NCBI GenBank assembly: GCA_023374045.1
Contig: CM041780.1
Location: forward strand, 29,630,337-29,694,336
Reading direction: 5' to 3'
DNA: 64,000 nt
Source: Limonium bicolor
Taxonomy: Eukaryota; Streptophyta; Magnoliopsida; Caryophyllales; Plumbaginaceae
Within the stretch, counting starts at the first letter, position 1. Each line of letters starts with the position of its first letter. The notes under the pieces were generated by a model that searched no databases, was not told the DNA's origin, and worked only from the letters and a program-made list of their open reading frames with translations. Position numbers and translations under genes: made by a program. Positions 12,001 to 23,481 of this stretch are shown here, piece after piece.

Positions 12001-14420
12001 AAATACATTTACAACATTAATTACCAATACTTAGGATGTGAGTCTACAATTAAGTGAGGTATTTAGTAGTTAGAATTTATAGAAAGGTTTATAAATAGGA
12101 ATTTGATACTTAAAACCTTTGAACCTTTTATTAGATAAAACTAAGTTACATAAAAGATTATATTGATCTACTTTACGACACTGAAAATATTAATGTGTCA
12201 TTTGAGTATAAGGTATGAGGATTTTTCAGAACATATTATCTTATTAAGTAATTGACAATTTCACTTGTGAATGAGAGTTTAATTCTTAGATAAATTCTAC
12301 CTTATGTTAAGATATAATGTTCATCCTAAAACATAATAAAGGAGATTAATTTATTAAGTTATTCCTTTGAAACCTTAGGTTTTGTAAACAATATGAAAAA
12401 TGTATTTTAAGACGTAAGTTTATTAAAATTTAGTATAAAAGGATTATACATAGTCTATAGCGGGAATGTGTGTAAAAATAAAACATTTGGGAAATTAAAT
12501 GTAAGCAAGGATAAATAAAAGGTTATCTTAAAATGCCTTATTATATAGTTAATGATAAAGTAAATAATATACCTTGGGAATACTAAATGTAAGAGTTCGA
12601 TAAATCTAAGTTAACTATAATATAGTTATTCAAGATGAGAAGCAATTTAACATCTTATGATAAGATTATTAGATGGTTGTAATAAAAGTCATCCTAAACT
12701 AAACATAAGATAAATGAGTTTAGTAACTCAATTAGGTTATCATAAAATGCATCTATAACACCATGTTTCCAATATACAGGATGTAGATCTTAATTAAGTT
12801 GAGGGGAAAACTTAATCATAATGGATTATTTGGTAATACTGATAAAATACATAATCATTACATTGTGAAATAATAGTATAATATTCTAAGATAAACCTAT
12901 CATAGGTCATAACCCGATATTTATTCTAAATTAAGAATAAAAGTATTAAGCTTAAAAATTATTATTGAGATTCTAAGATTAGATGAATAATATAATATGC
13001 ACTTATGATATAAGGGTCTCAAGAGTCTTGAATTGAGAATTAGGGTTAAGTATGAATAAAGTGGATAAGAGTGTAACAATTAACAAGTGTTAATAACATA
13101 CATTCCCTAGTCTTACAACCTTGGGTTATACAACATTCTAATATAAGTCAAAGGTTATACATAACATTTAAGTGAGGGCTTAAAAGACAATTGAGACTTA
13201 GAAATAAGAGTGAGGAATTTATTTAAGTTTAACTTAGGTTACAAGTTATTGATGTTAGACTACCTTTAATATTCCTCAGAGTATTGTTGATTATTTGCAC
13301 AAGTCGACTAGAACTGCTACAGCGATTACCAGGTACGATTTCTCGTACTCAGATGCTTTTGGTGACGAATTTTATGGAACGTTTTGAGAAACGCTAAATG
13401 AGTATGAATGTATCTTGAAAGGAAATTGTTTGTGTGACTGACTCAGCCTGTTGTGACTAACTGAGCCTTGGATGTACAACTCACATGTTCATTGGTTCCT
13501 TTTTATCTGGTTATCTCATTAGATATTGACTGTTGAGGGTTTACGCCTCTGCACTCTGTAGGACTGAGTGTTTTGGTATTGCACTTGTACAGTTAATAGT
13601 CTAGTGGGAATATGGGAAATGTCAAACTTGGTACTGGGTATGGATTATTTCTAATAAGTGGTGCACTCACTTTTCACCGACGACTGAGAACGGGTCGGTG
13701 GCAGCGGAGGTCTGCTATACCTCGTCCATATGGACAACTGACAGCAGAGGTCTGTTTACCTCGTCCTTGTGACAACTGACTGGCGGTGGGGGCCATCTCT
13801 CCCAATTGGGTTTATTCCACTCTTGAGTTAAGGTTCTTGGGTCTCTTCTTCCATTCCTAGTCCTTGTGACTTCTTGGGTCTCTCTACTCCTAATTGGAAC
13901 TGAATCTAACACGAGAAATGGTTGATCACTGACTTATGATGTGGTTTCTTTTACTTGACTAGCTTTACTTTCTTGTTATTTATCCTTATCCTTGACTTGT
14001 TACCTTTGACCTAGTGAATTGGATGTGCTTTGTTCTTCTGTTTTTGTTTTAAGCATTTGACTTCAAGTTATTGTTTATTTTAAGAGTTATGTTTTTAAAC
14101 TTTTGTTTTGGAGAGTTGTACCAGTTCCATTCCAGGGAACTGACTCACCCCTCTCGGGGTGGGCTGCTTGGTTTCATCTTGCAGGTACGAATTGTTATAC
14201 AGGTGGCCACGAAGAGTATGAGTGATTGGGATGGGAATTAGGAATTGTGGAGAGTTTTTATATCTTTCTCTTGTTATGTTTTCTCGAGTTCAGACCGTAG
14301 CATTTGTAATATCATAAGTTGTAATTGGTGAGGTTTGGTGCCGGGTGTTTGGAACCCGATGATCTGTAATCGCCTTAGTATTTTATTTCCGCTGCATTTA
14401 TGATAAGTAGGGGTGTTACA
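9079..14420 (+). mobile_element. Element H: solo LTR of family 2 (5.3 kb)
   Basis: Starts TGAAATACCCC, ends GGGGTGTTACA, is flanked by perfect GTAAG duplications and lies inside A's pol. Its length and sequence match the two LTRs of C. There is no primer site or internal region, so the element was probably reduced by LTR-LTR recombination. The middle (about 10700-13250) is very AT-rich and non-coding. Near 13690-13790 it carries two imperfect repeats with palindromic words, the counterpart of the threefold repeat in C. Confidence 0.95.
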
Positions 14421-14425
14421 GTAAG
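14421..14425. repeat. Target-site duplication of H, right copy (gtaag)
   Basis: Identical to 9074-9078. Removing H and one copy restores the pol frame. Confidence 0.95.
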
Positions 14426-16396
14426 GGTCACTCAACTGAGCGTCTCGCACCTCGTCAACCAAGCTAGAAGAAGCGAGTAGCGAATGGAACGAGTGTGCTC
14501 GACGGCTCAGGGCGTCGGCTACAATGTTTGCCTTCCCTTCCTTGTACTGCAAGTTGATGTCGTAATCTGAAAGAAATTCCATCCATCTTCTTTGTCTCAA
14601 ATTCAGTTCTTTCTGTGTGAATACATACTGTAAGCTCTTATGGTCGGAGTAGATGGTGATGCTTACCCCATAGAGATAGTGTCGTCATATCTTCAAGGCG
14701 AAGACAATGGCTCCTAACTCTAAGTCGTGAGTCGGGTAATTCTCCTCATGCTTTTTCAGCTGGCGGGAGGCATAAGCAACAACCTTGCCATGCTGCATGA
14801 GTACGCATCCCATTCCTTTGCCTGATGCGTCACAATACACCTCAAATCCCTCTGTGCCCTCTGGAAGAGTAAGGACGGGCGCTGAGGTCAATGAGTCCTT
14901 AAGGCTCTGAAATGATAACTCGCACTCGTCTGTCCATACAAACGATGCATCTTTCTTCATCAATGTAGTCATGGGCTTGGCGACTTTCGAGAAGTCCTTT
15001 ACAAATCTCTGGTAGTAACCGGCTAGACCAAGAAAGCTCCGAATGTCGGTACCAGTCTTAGGTCTAGGCCATGATCGTACGGCTTCTATCTTAGAAGGGT
15101 CAACTGAGATACCTGCGCTCGAGATGACATGACCAAGGAATGATATCTGATCTAGCCAGAACTCGCATTTGGAGAACTTCGCATACAGCTGGTTCTCGCG
15201 CAGTGTCTCAAGCACTTTCCTCAAATGAATTTCATGTTCCTCTGCTGATTTGGAGTATACAAGTATGTCGTCGATGAAGACAACCACTGAAGTGTCCAAC
15301 TGCTCACTGAATAGATGATTCATGAGGTCCATGAATTTAGCTGGTGCATTTGACAAACCGAATGGCATCACTGTGAATTCGTAGTGGCCATATCTGGTAC
15401 GAAATGTCGTTTTCTCAATGTCTTGTTCCTTGATTGCAATTTGATGATACCCAGAACGGAGGTCAATCTTGGAGAAGACTGATGCTCCTTTCAGCTGGTC
15501 GAATAGGTCGTCGATGCATGGCAATGGGTATTTATTTTTTACTGTGACCGCATTCAGCTCATGGTAGTCAATGCAAAGTCGGAGGCTACCGTCCTTCTTC
15601 TTCACAAAGAGGACCGGTGCTCCCCAGGGTGATACGCTCGGGCGTATAAACCCTTTGTCAAGTAGGTCACGTAACTGCTCTTTCAACTCTGTCATTTCAG
15701 CAGGTGCCATACGGTACGGTGCCCTAGCAATGGGACCGGTACCTGGCAAGAGGTCAATTTCAAATTCTACCGCTCTCTGAGGTGGCATGCCGGGTAGCTC
15801 CTTAGAGAATACGTCAGGAAATTCAGATACTATTGGTACTTCATCACTGAACTCTGGATCTCTCTCCAGGTCTTGTACATAACACAAATATACTTCATGG
15901 CCCTTTCTGAGCTCCCGATACATAGCCATAGCAGATATAAGTGTGGTCGAAGGCTCTCTCGGTCTCTGGTGGTAAGATACGGTAACCCTAGAAGGACTTT
16001 TGTGCAGCAATCGATGCTCGGCGCAGAGGATTCTACCCTTGTGCCGCTCCAACCAATTCATTCCGATGATTAAGTCGAATCCCAATCCATTGAATTCGAT
16101 GAAGGAAATGGGAAACGTTTCATTTTTGATTTCGATGGTGGCTGATTGATAATATTTGGTGCACTTTACTCGCTCCTTCGATCGGAGAGTAACCACAAAA
16201 TTCGGTAGCTCATCCGCATCTAGCTTCAACCTCTTCACGAAAGATGGTGATATGAAGGTGTGAGAGGCGCCGGAGTCGAATAACACATTGGCATCAATGC
16301 CGTTCACTGGGAAGGTTCCTGTTAAGATGGTGCCGCTTCTGCCGGCTTGTGCTTCGGTGAGGATACTTAGGTTACCTTCGGTACCGAGTCCACAAC
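14426..16396 (-). pseudogene. pol: Protease-RT-RNase H of element A, with premature stop
   Basis: The exon opens at a predicted acceptor (CAATAG/GTTGTGGACTCGG, AG at 16397-16398) shared with B and D. The aspartic protease active site is FDSGAS (D at about 16277). RT follows with the [29 protein letters not shown] and [11 protein letters not shown] motifs; the FIDD catalytic pair is present. RNase H follows with [13 protein letters not shown], the [10 protein letters not shown] block and VVADALSRR. The frame runs from 16396 to an in-frame TGA at 14685, where relatives have Trp in [11 protein letters not shown]. Coding sequence continues in frame after it to 14426, where H interrupts. The open frame also extends leftwards of the acceptor in intron sequence, which I exclude. 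Confidence 0.92.
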
Positions 16397-17431
16397 CTAT
16401 TGGATTCATAATTGGATAAGTATGGATGGTGGACACAAGTGGAATTAAATCAACACTGCTCTTTATTGATAAACCAACCATCATACATGCCGTGTCTCTA
16501 ATACACGTTACTAGTACATTACATGATATTATGCATTTAATACTTCCTAAAGGTAAGGTTCAGGCATCCTGGTTTCATGTGTGTGGCATTGATTATTGCC
16601 GGCGGTGCCGTATTCAACTTGATCTTGTTGATCCTGTGATACAGCATCCTAGAGTTCCCACCCATGATTAGGACATCTCCTGATCTCAATACCAGTTTCT
16701 GTGCGAGGTCCACACGCTTCTGCTCGCTATACAAAAATATGGCGTCATCACCAATGGACCAAGACACTACGGGCACTCCTTGTTCAAGAGATTCCACTGT
16801 CTCGTCCTTGTCTTGGTGTAACCCAAGTCTTCCTTCTTTCTCATAGAAGTTGACGATACAGAGGTCCGCTTCCAGTGCGGGGATCGGTTCATGTTCGCAT
16901 TGTTGTGCAAGTTCTACTGCTTGTGTGACGAGTGTCTGAAATTCTGGTGGTATTGTCGGTGGCGTCGCTGCATCTTGTGTTCGTGTCTCCTGGTATGTCT
17001 TGGTATAAGGATTCCAATCCTTTCCCAAGCACATCATTTTTAGCTTCATCTTCGCTCCACCGGGGAATTCGGGTGTATAAAATCCACCATGACCCATTCC
17101 TAGTTCGTTGCATCGCCGAATGATTGAGATTTGTGCTTCGGGTGTCAGTATCCCCTTAATAAGATCATACCTGGTCGGATGACCTGACACTATTCGTTGG
17201 TGTAGTAGTGGTTGGTGATGTCGATCTCTTCTTGATTCAGGTTTACCGGTATCGGGTAACAGATACTAAAGTTTCCTAAGGTTATAAATTTCATCTACGG
17301 TGAGTACTAGTTTCAACTACTTCACTTCATGCTTAATACACACTTCAATTTGCTTACTCATGCATTCACCCATAAAGTTACTCTAATACTTAGACATGCT
17401 ACTTCAAGGATTAAAGGTTTAGATTAATTAC
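16397..17431 (-). other. Intron 3 (long form) of element A, containing the AlkB exon
   Basis: Donor CCCAG/GTAATT (GT at 17430-17431) and acceptor ATAG/GTTG (AG at 16397-16398), about 1,035 bases. The donor leaves one base of a codon and the acceptor supplies two, so Gag joins protease in frame. An alternative acceptor for the same donor, TTAG/GAAAC (17276-17277), gives a 156-base intron opening the AlkB exon in the same phase. Unspliced, the frame meets TAA almost at once. Confidence 0.65.
16537..17275 (-). pseudogene. AlkB-like Fe(II)/2-oxoglutarate dioxygenase of element A, degraded
   Basis: AlkB enzymes oxidatively remove methyl groups from nucleic acid bases. From the Met at 17190 a 217-residue frame is open to the stop. 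It contains NFY, HxD (H125, D127 in LGLHQDKDE), H185 (MLYHRI) and R215. The first 2-oxoglutarate arginine of the R-x5-R motif is Cys (C209 in GCLNLTFR), and Gly after the distal His is Arg. Upstream of that Met the ancestral frame is broken by TAG (17190-17192) and a one-base deletion near 17148, judged against B. The first codons of the apparent frame are therefore out of the ancestral frame. The exon begins after the acceptor at 17276. It sits between zinc knuckles and protease, as in B and D. Probably inactive. Confidence 0.93.
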
Positions 17432-17776
17432 CTGGGCCGGATTTAGAACCGGACCCATCACGGTCAATCACATGAAGGACAGGCTGCCTCTGAGGTGCAC
17501 TCCGCTGAGGTCCCCGGGACCCCTGTCCCTGTGGTGCCTGCTGGGCTGGTGCATCACCAGATGCAACCTCCTTGCCTTCCCTCTGCCTGTAGCTCTAGAA
17601 GTTCCCTTTTGGTTTGGCATTTTCTGGGCAAAAATTGGCTCGGTGCCCGGGCTTCTGACAATTGTAGCACCGGATTTCTCTCCCTTGGCAATCCTTGTCG
17701 GGATGGCCTTGATTGCACCTTCGGCACATGTAGCTGCGGCTGTCAGGATAGCTCTTGGTGAGACCGGAGCCAGAAC
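17432..17776 (-). CDS. gag: Gag exon 3 of element A: two zinc knuckles (nucleocapsid)
   Basis: Nucleocapsid part of Gag, which binds element RNA. The minus strand encodes two knuckles in tandem: CRRCNQGHPDKDC (spacing CX2CX3HX4C, one residue short) and CYNCQKPGHRANFC (standard CX2CX4HX4C). The exon is flanked by predicted splice sites: acceptor CTTAG/GTTCTGG (AG at 17777-17778) and donor CCCAG/GTAATT. A polar Gly/Gln/Arg-rich tail follows the knuckles. I see no in-frame stop in the part I translated. Plus-strand reading frames over this stretch are shadows. Confidence 0.85.
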
Positions 17777-17861
17777 CTAAGGTTTAGAGGGTTAGCACAT
17801 TTGTGCGTAGATATACTAGATATGTTACTTGTACGAATACGAATTAGGGATAGAAGTTTAC
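17777..17861 (-). other. Intron 2 of element A gag
   Basis: Donor CCTAAGG/GTAAAC (GT at 17860-17861), acceptor CCTTAG/GTT (AG at 17777-17778), 85 bases, phase 1. Same position and phase as the 82-base gap in B and the gap of about 80 bases in D. Confidence 0.7.
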
Positions 17862-18107
17862 CCTTAGGTGGGTATAATCTCAGTGGCTTTGCTGCCACCG
17901 GTGCAGATGAACCGAGTTGAAGAAGTTCAACCGGTTTGCCCTGCTCAGCATGGGCACTGCTTTCACTGGGGAATTTCTTTTGGGATTGTTGAAAGAAATT
18001 TCCCTTCTTCTTTTTCCAACTTTTACCCTGGTTCTGCTCCTCGCCATTGGTGTTCTTGTTGTTAGCCTTGCGCTTCAGCGCGGTTTCTTCATCCCTTAGT
18101 TGGCAAG
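17862..18107 (-). CDS. gag: Gag exon 2 of element A, distal part
   Basis: Lys/Gln/Ser-rich linker between capsid and nucleocapsid. It begins across element C (first part at 46168-46201) and ends before intron 2 at codons for YPPK. The LRDEE word at the C junction and the KPLR..YPPK end match D; LRDEE also matches B (35390-35642). The C insertion lies between the codons for the conserved EIT and QLRDEE words. Confidence 0.8.
18103..18107. repeat. Target-site duplication of C, left copy (gcaag)
   Basis: GCAAG immediately before the TG of C's 5' LTR, repeated at 46163-46167. Confidence 0.95.
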
Positions 18108-21100
18108 TGAAATACCCCTAAATTAATTTAAATTAATTTAGGGGATTTCTTTTATTAAACCATAAATAATACTATTAATATTAAATTATGGTATGGAATT
18201 ATGAATATTAAATTATTATATGGAATTGTGAAATTTATTTAGGGGTTTTCTCCTATTTAACCCTAATTATTATACATTATTATATAGTATTATGAATTTA
18301 ATAATAAGATTTATAAGTCAATAAATCTTGGGAAAATTTCTAAACACTCCAAATATATTATAAAGATTTTAGGAAGTGTTGGAACATTGTTTTGAAACAT
18401 AAAAGTCAATATAAAATTCTAGAAACCTTAAAGCTTATTAAGCCTTGCTAGAGTTGAGTTTTTGAGAATGGTCAAACCAGGCCATGAAACCTATACCAAT
18501 AAATAGGTTATGAAAAACCAAGAAGATCGATAAAAAGAACGTTAAAAACGGATCATCCTAGCCAAAGTTATGACAAATTGAAGTTTAGAGCCAAAATTTT
18601 AGAAGTTGCTGACGTGTCAGTCAGCCAGCCAATGGCACTGGAACGCCTGAGTTTCCCATCGGTTTTGGCATGCCATAGGTCGATCTTCAGACGCTTATAT
18701 CTTTTTCTCTACTCCACCATTTGGTATGGCAGCTGTTTCATTCGATTCTCCTATCTTTCCTCTTTCCAACCATTACTCACACATCATCTAACTCCTTCTA
18801 CATCGACGGGAAAATCGATCTAAAGTTGCCTCCTTGCGAATTCGTAACCCGGAATTCCAGTTTTTTCTGAAATCGGGTAAACTTCGTCACACCATACCTT
18901 CTTCATTTCTCATCCAAATTTCCTGTTCTTTAGCTTGTTTTGAAGATCTTTAATCCCTCTATAACTTTCATGTTAAAGGCCAAGGCTGATTCGCATTGGG
19001 TCGCGAGATAAAGCTGTCTAAAGTTGCCTACTCGATCACGGTGGTATTTCTGCCCAGTTTACTCCGAAACCAACTAGGTAAACACAGATCTTGTGAGATC
19101 TGTAACTTTCTCCCTAGTTTATCAAATTCAATGATTCTTCCACTAACATCTAGAGTTACATGTCTACTTTAAAATGACGTAGGTTTCATGGATTGAATCA
19201 ATCTCAGTTAGCACGAGTTGACCCGTGAAGTAGGCTACTCGAACTGCACATAAAATATTGACCTTTCCAGAAATCGATTTCGATTTCATAACCGGCGCAT
19301 CTCCGGTGAGTTTTAGACCAAATTCCACCATCTATGCTCTTCGTTTTTGCATTCCCGTTCATAACCCTCTATCAATTTAACCAATTAAGCAATGAATTGA
19401 GGGAATTTTAGCAAATCGAAACCGAAACTAATCATAAACCCTAACTTCGATACCCAGAATCGTATTCACACTATACTGTATCATAGCTCGTATAGTTGGT
19501 ACCATTAGAAGCGCCTTGGAATTTCGAATCCAACGAGACAAAAATCATCGAATTTGGTTCTGTGAGTTGAGAGAAAACAGAGATTTAGTACTCGGCATCT
19601 GTTTGGGGTTCGCGGATGAACTCGAGGATTTTCAGCCGTCCGATCGTAGGTTTTAGAAACGGACGGCCGAGATTAAAACGTTTAAGTTTAAGTTAGTTAA
19701 GTTTTTAATATTTCCAGAATAATACCCTAACTTGTTGGATTTATTTAATTGCCTTCCCGAATGTATTTTGACTTGAAATTTTAACCATAGATTCCTTATA
19801 AAATCTAGTTTATTTTGATGTAAATTAATATGGGTTTTGAGTTTTTAAACATAAGTTATGATTTTTGCAAGTCACGAGTATTATGGAATTATTTGGATAA
19901 TTTAAAAAGATATTTTTATGAAATAAAAATTTTATAATATGTATAAAATGTTATAGTTACTATATACTTAATTTGGGAATTTTTGGACAAGGGGAAATAG
20001 GTTTAAAAATTGTAATGCTAAGGTTTTTCATAAGTTATCTTATAATATAAGGTTTTTAATGTAATCAAAAATTAAAGTATAGTTGATTAATGAACTTTAT
20101 AGGTTGGGGAAAATATAATAAGACTAATTAACATTTAATACAGTATGTTTATAAATATTTTGGGTATTAACTTTAAGTGGTAAAAATTGTTACATATATT
20201 TATAATATATTTATATGAGAGAAATAAATAGAAACTTATATTAAATCAAGGAATTTAACTAAACTACATTTTATTATTATTATAATATGGAAGCTAATAT
20301 GTTTGACGAAAACTAAGGGAAATACTTTATTTTATAAACCATATATTGGATGTAGCTATGTAAAAGTTAGTATAAATAATTAAGTGCAATAAAACTACGC
20401 AAGGAATGTCTTGAATAAATCCTAATATATATACACATAAAAAAAACTACATAAATAAAAGAAATAAAATGCCTTATAGAAAATATAATATGAAGGAATT
20501 AATGAGATAAACTAAACCTCTACATAATACTAATAAAAGAATATTATATGAGGCGGTATTAAATTAGATTATTAAACTTAAGGAGTTATCTTTGAATTTC
20601 TAAGATTTATATAAACCATATTAAAATACATGTGTAAATTATTGTCAAGACCAGAATGTAATCTATAATTGGGTTAGTAATTAATCAGTTGGGACTTAGG
20701 AATATGTGTAATTAGATTTTACACAATAGAACTTACTATATAATTAATAAATAAATGTAATACTTTTACATCTAAATGTTCTTAATATGTACAATAATAA
20801 AATAAATAAATACTTTTACATAAATGTGGGTGGATTAGTAAGTCTAGACTAATCATTTCTTAACATTTAGGTATTGAAATATAACTTAATGTTTTAAGTT
20901 AAAATCATTAAAAGGATTATGATATAAAACTACATTAAACTATGATTTGGAAATTTATCTAAATAATAATCCTTAAGTTTCTTGGCATTAGATAAGCCAT
21001 ATGAAATACATTTATAACATTAATTACCAATACTTAGGATGTGAGTCTACAATTAAGTGAGGTATTTAGTAGTTAGAATTTATAGAAAGGTTTATAAATA

Positions 21101-23464
21101 GGAATTTGATACTTAAAACCTTTGAACCTTTTATTAGATAAAACTAAGTTACATAAGAGATTATATTGATCTACTTTACGACACTAAAAATATTAATGTG
21201 TCATTTGAGTATAAGGTATGAGGATTTTTCAGAACATATTATCTTATTAAGTAATTGACAATTTCACTTGTGAATGAGAGTTTAATTCTTAGATAAATTC
21301 TACTTATGTTAAGATATAATGTTCATCCTAAAACATAATAAAGGAGATTAATTTATTAAGTTATTCCTTTGAAACCTTAGGTTTTGTAAACAATATGAAA
21401 AATGTATTTTAAGACGTAAGTTTATTAAAATTTAGTATAAAAGGATTACACATAGTCTATAGCGGGAATGTGTGTAAAAATAAAACATTTGGAAAATTAA
21501 ATGTAAGCAAGGATAAATAAAAGGTTATCTTAAAGTGCCTTATTATATAGTTAATGATAAAGTAAATGATATACCTTGGAAATACTAAATGTAAGAGTTC
21601 GATAAATCTAAGTTAACTATAATATAGTTATTCAAGATGAGAAGCAATTTAACATCTTATGATAAGATTATTAGATGGTTGTAATAAAAGTCATCCTAAA
21701 CTAAACATATGATAAATGAGTGTAGTAACTCAATTAGGTTATCATAAAATGCATCTATAACACCATGTTTCCAATTTACAGGATGTAGATCTTAATTAAG
21801 TTGAGGGGAAAACTTAATCATAATGGATTATTTGGTAATACTGATAAAATACATAATCATTACATTGTGAAATAATAGTATAATATTCTAAGATAAACCT
21901 ATCATAGGTCATAACCCGATATTTATTCTAAATTAGGAATAAAAGTATTAAGCTTAAAAATTATTATTGAGATTCTAAGATTAGATGAATAATATAATAC
22001 GCACTTATGATATAAGGGTCTCAAGAGTCTTGAATTGAGAATTAGGGTTAAGTATGAATAAAGTGGATAAGAGTGTAACAATTAACAAGTGTTAATAACA
22101 TACATTCCCTAGTCTTACAACCTTGGGTTATACAACATTCTAATATAAGTCAAAGGTTATACATAACATTTAAGTGAGGGCTTAAAAGACAATTGAGACT
22201 TAGAAATAAGAGTGGGGAATTTATTTAAGTTTAACTTAGGTTACAAGTTATTGAGGTTAGACTACCTTTAATATTCCTCAGAGTATTGTTGATTATTTGC
22301 ACAAGTCGACTAGAACGGCTACAGCGATTACCAGGTACGACTTCTCGTACTCAGATACTTTTGGTGACAAACTTTGTGGAATGTTTTGAGAAACGCTAAG
22401 TGAGCTTGAATGGATTTCAAAGGAGACTATTTGTGTGACTAACTCAGCTTGATGTGACTAACTGAGCCTTGAATGTACAACTCACATGATCATTGGTTCC
22501 TCCTATCTGGTTGTCTCATTAGATATTAACTGCTGAGGGTTTACGCCTCTGCACTCTGTAGGACTGAGTGTTTTGGTATTGCACTTGTGCAGTTATTAGT
22601 CTATTGGGAATATGGGAAATGTCAATATTGGTAAACTCTTCTTTTGACTATGGATATTGTTTCATCCATGAGCTGAGTCTTTGTTGTGATGTGCGCACAT
22701 CTTCACCGGTAAACAGCGAGGGGCTGTATATCCCCTGTCCAATCGGACGTTGTAAACAGCGAGGGGCTGTATATCCCCTGTCCTATCGGACGTAGTTAAC
22801 AGCGAGGGGCTGTATATCCCCTGTCCCAAAAGGGACGCAGTTGGCAGCAGGGCCATCTCTTCCAATTGGTTTCATTCCACTCTTGAGTTTTGGTTCTTGG
22901 ATATCTTCTTTCATTCACAGTCCTTGTGACTACTTGGGTCTTTCTAATCCTAATTGGAACTGAATCTAACTTAAGCAATGGATGTTCACTAACTTCTGGC
23001 GTGGTTTCTTTTAAGTTGACTCACTTTACTCTTGTTATTTATCTCTATCCTTGACTTGATATCTTTGACTTGGTGATTTTGATGTGCCTTGTTCTTCTGT
23101 TTTGTTTGAGCATTTGACTTCGAGTTATTGTTTGTTTAAGAGTTATGTTTTAAACTTGTTTGGAGAGTTGTACCAGTTCCATTCCAGGAACTGACTCACC
23201 CCTCCGGGGTGGGCTGCTTGGTTTCATCTTGCAGGTACGACTGTTACACAGGTGGCCACGAAGAGTATGAGTGATTGGGATGGGAATTAGGAATTGTGGA
23301 GAGTTTTTATATTTGCACTAGTTATGTTTTCTCGAGTTCAGACCGTAGCATTTTAATTATAAGTTGTAATTGGTGAGGTTTGGTGCCGGGTGCTTGGAAC
23401 CCGATGTCTGTAATCGCCTTAGTATTTTATTTCCGCTGCATTTATGTTAAATAGGGGCGTTACA
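18108..23464 (+). repeat. 5' LTR of element C (5.36 kb)
   Basis: TGAAATACCCC...GGGGCGTTACA, immediately followed by the primer-binding site. Nearly identical to the 3' LTR (40841-46162) and close to H. Many of the visible differences between the two LTRs are one- to few-base indels. The centre is strongly AT-rich and non-coding. Confidence 0.95.
22711..22837. repeat. Threefold tandem repeat with palindromic core in the C 5' LTR
   Basis: Three copies of a unit of about 43 bases, each holding CAGCGAGGGGCTGTATATCC followed by CCTGTCC. AGGGG and CCCCT pair around a TATA-containing centre. The same triplet is in the 3' LTR at 45393-45519. Confidence 0.9.
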
Positions 23465-23469
23465 GAAAG

Positions 23470-23481
23470 TGGTATCAGAGC
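23470..23481 (+). promoter_or_regulatory. Primer-binding site of element C (initiator Met-tRNA)
   Basis: TGGTATCAGAGC lies five bases after the 5' LTR. It overlaps an inverted repeat, CAGAGCGTA-GT-TACGCTCTG, that could fold the site into a hairpin. Confidence 0.93.

Noticed and set aside
17472..17780. Plus-strand frames over the zinc-knuckle exon of A
   Set aside because: The minus strand encodes the conserved knuckles; the plus-strand frames are antisense shadows.
22568..22865. Short frames around the threefold repeat in C
   Set aside because: Their residues simply translate the tandem repeat; both LTRs of C have the same frames and there is no coding signature.
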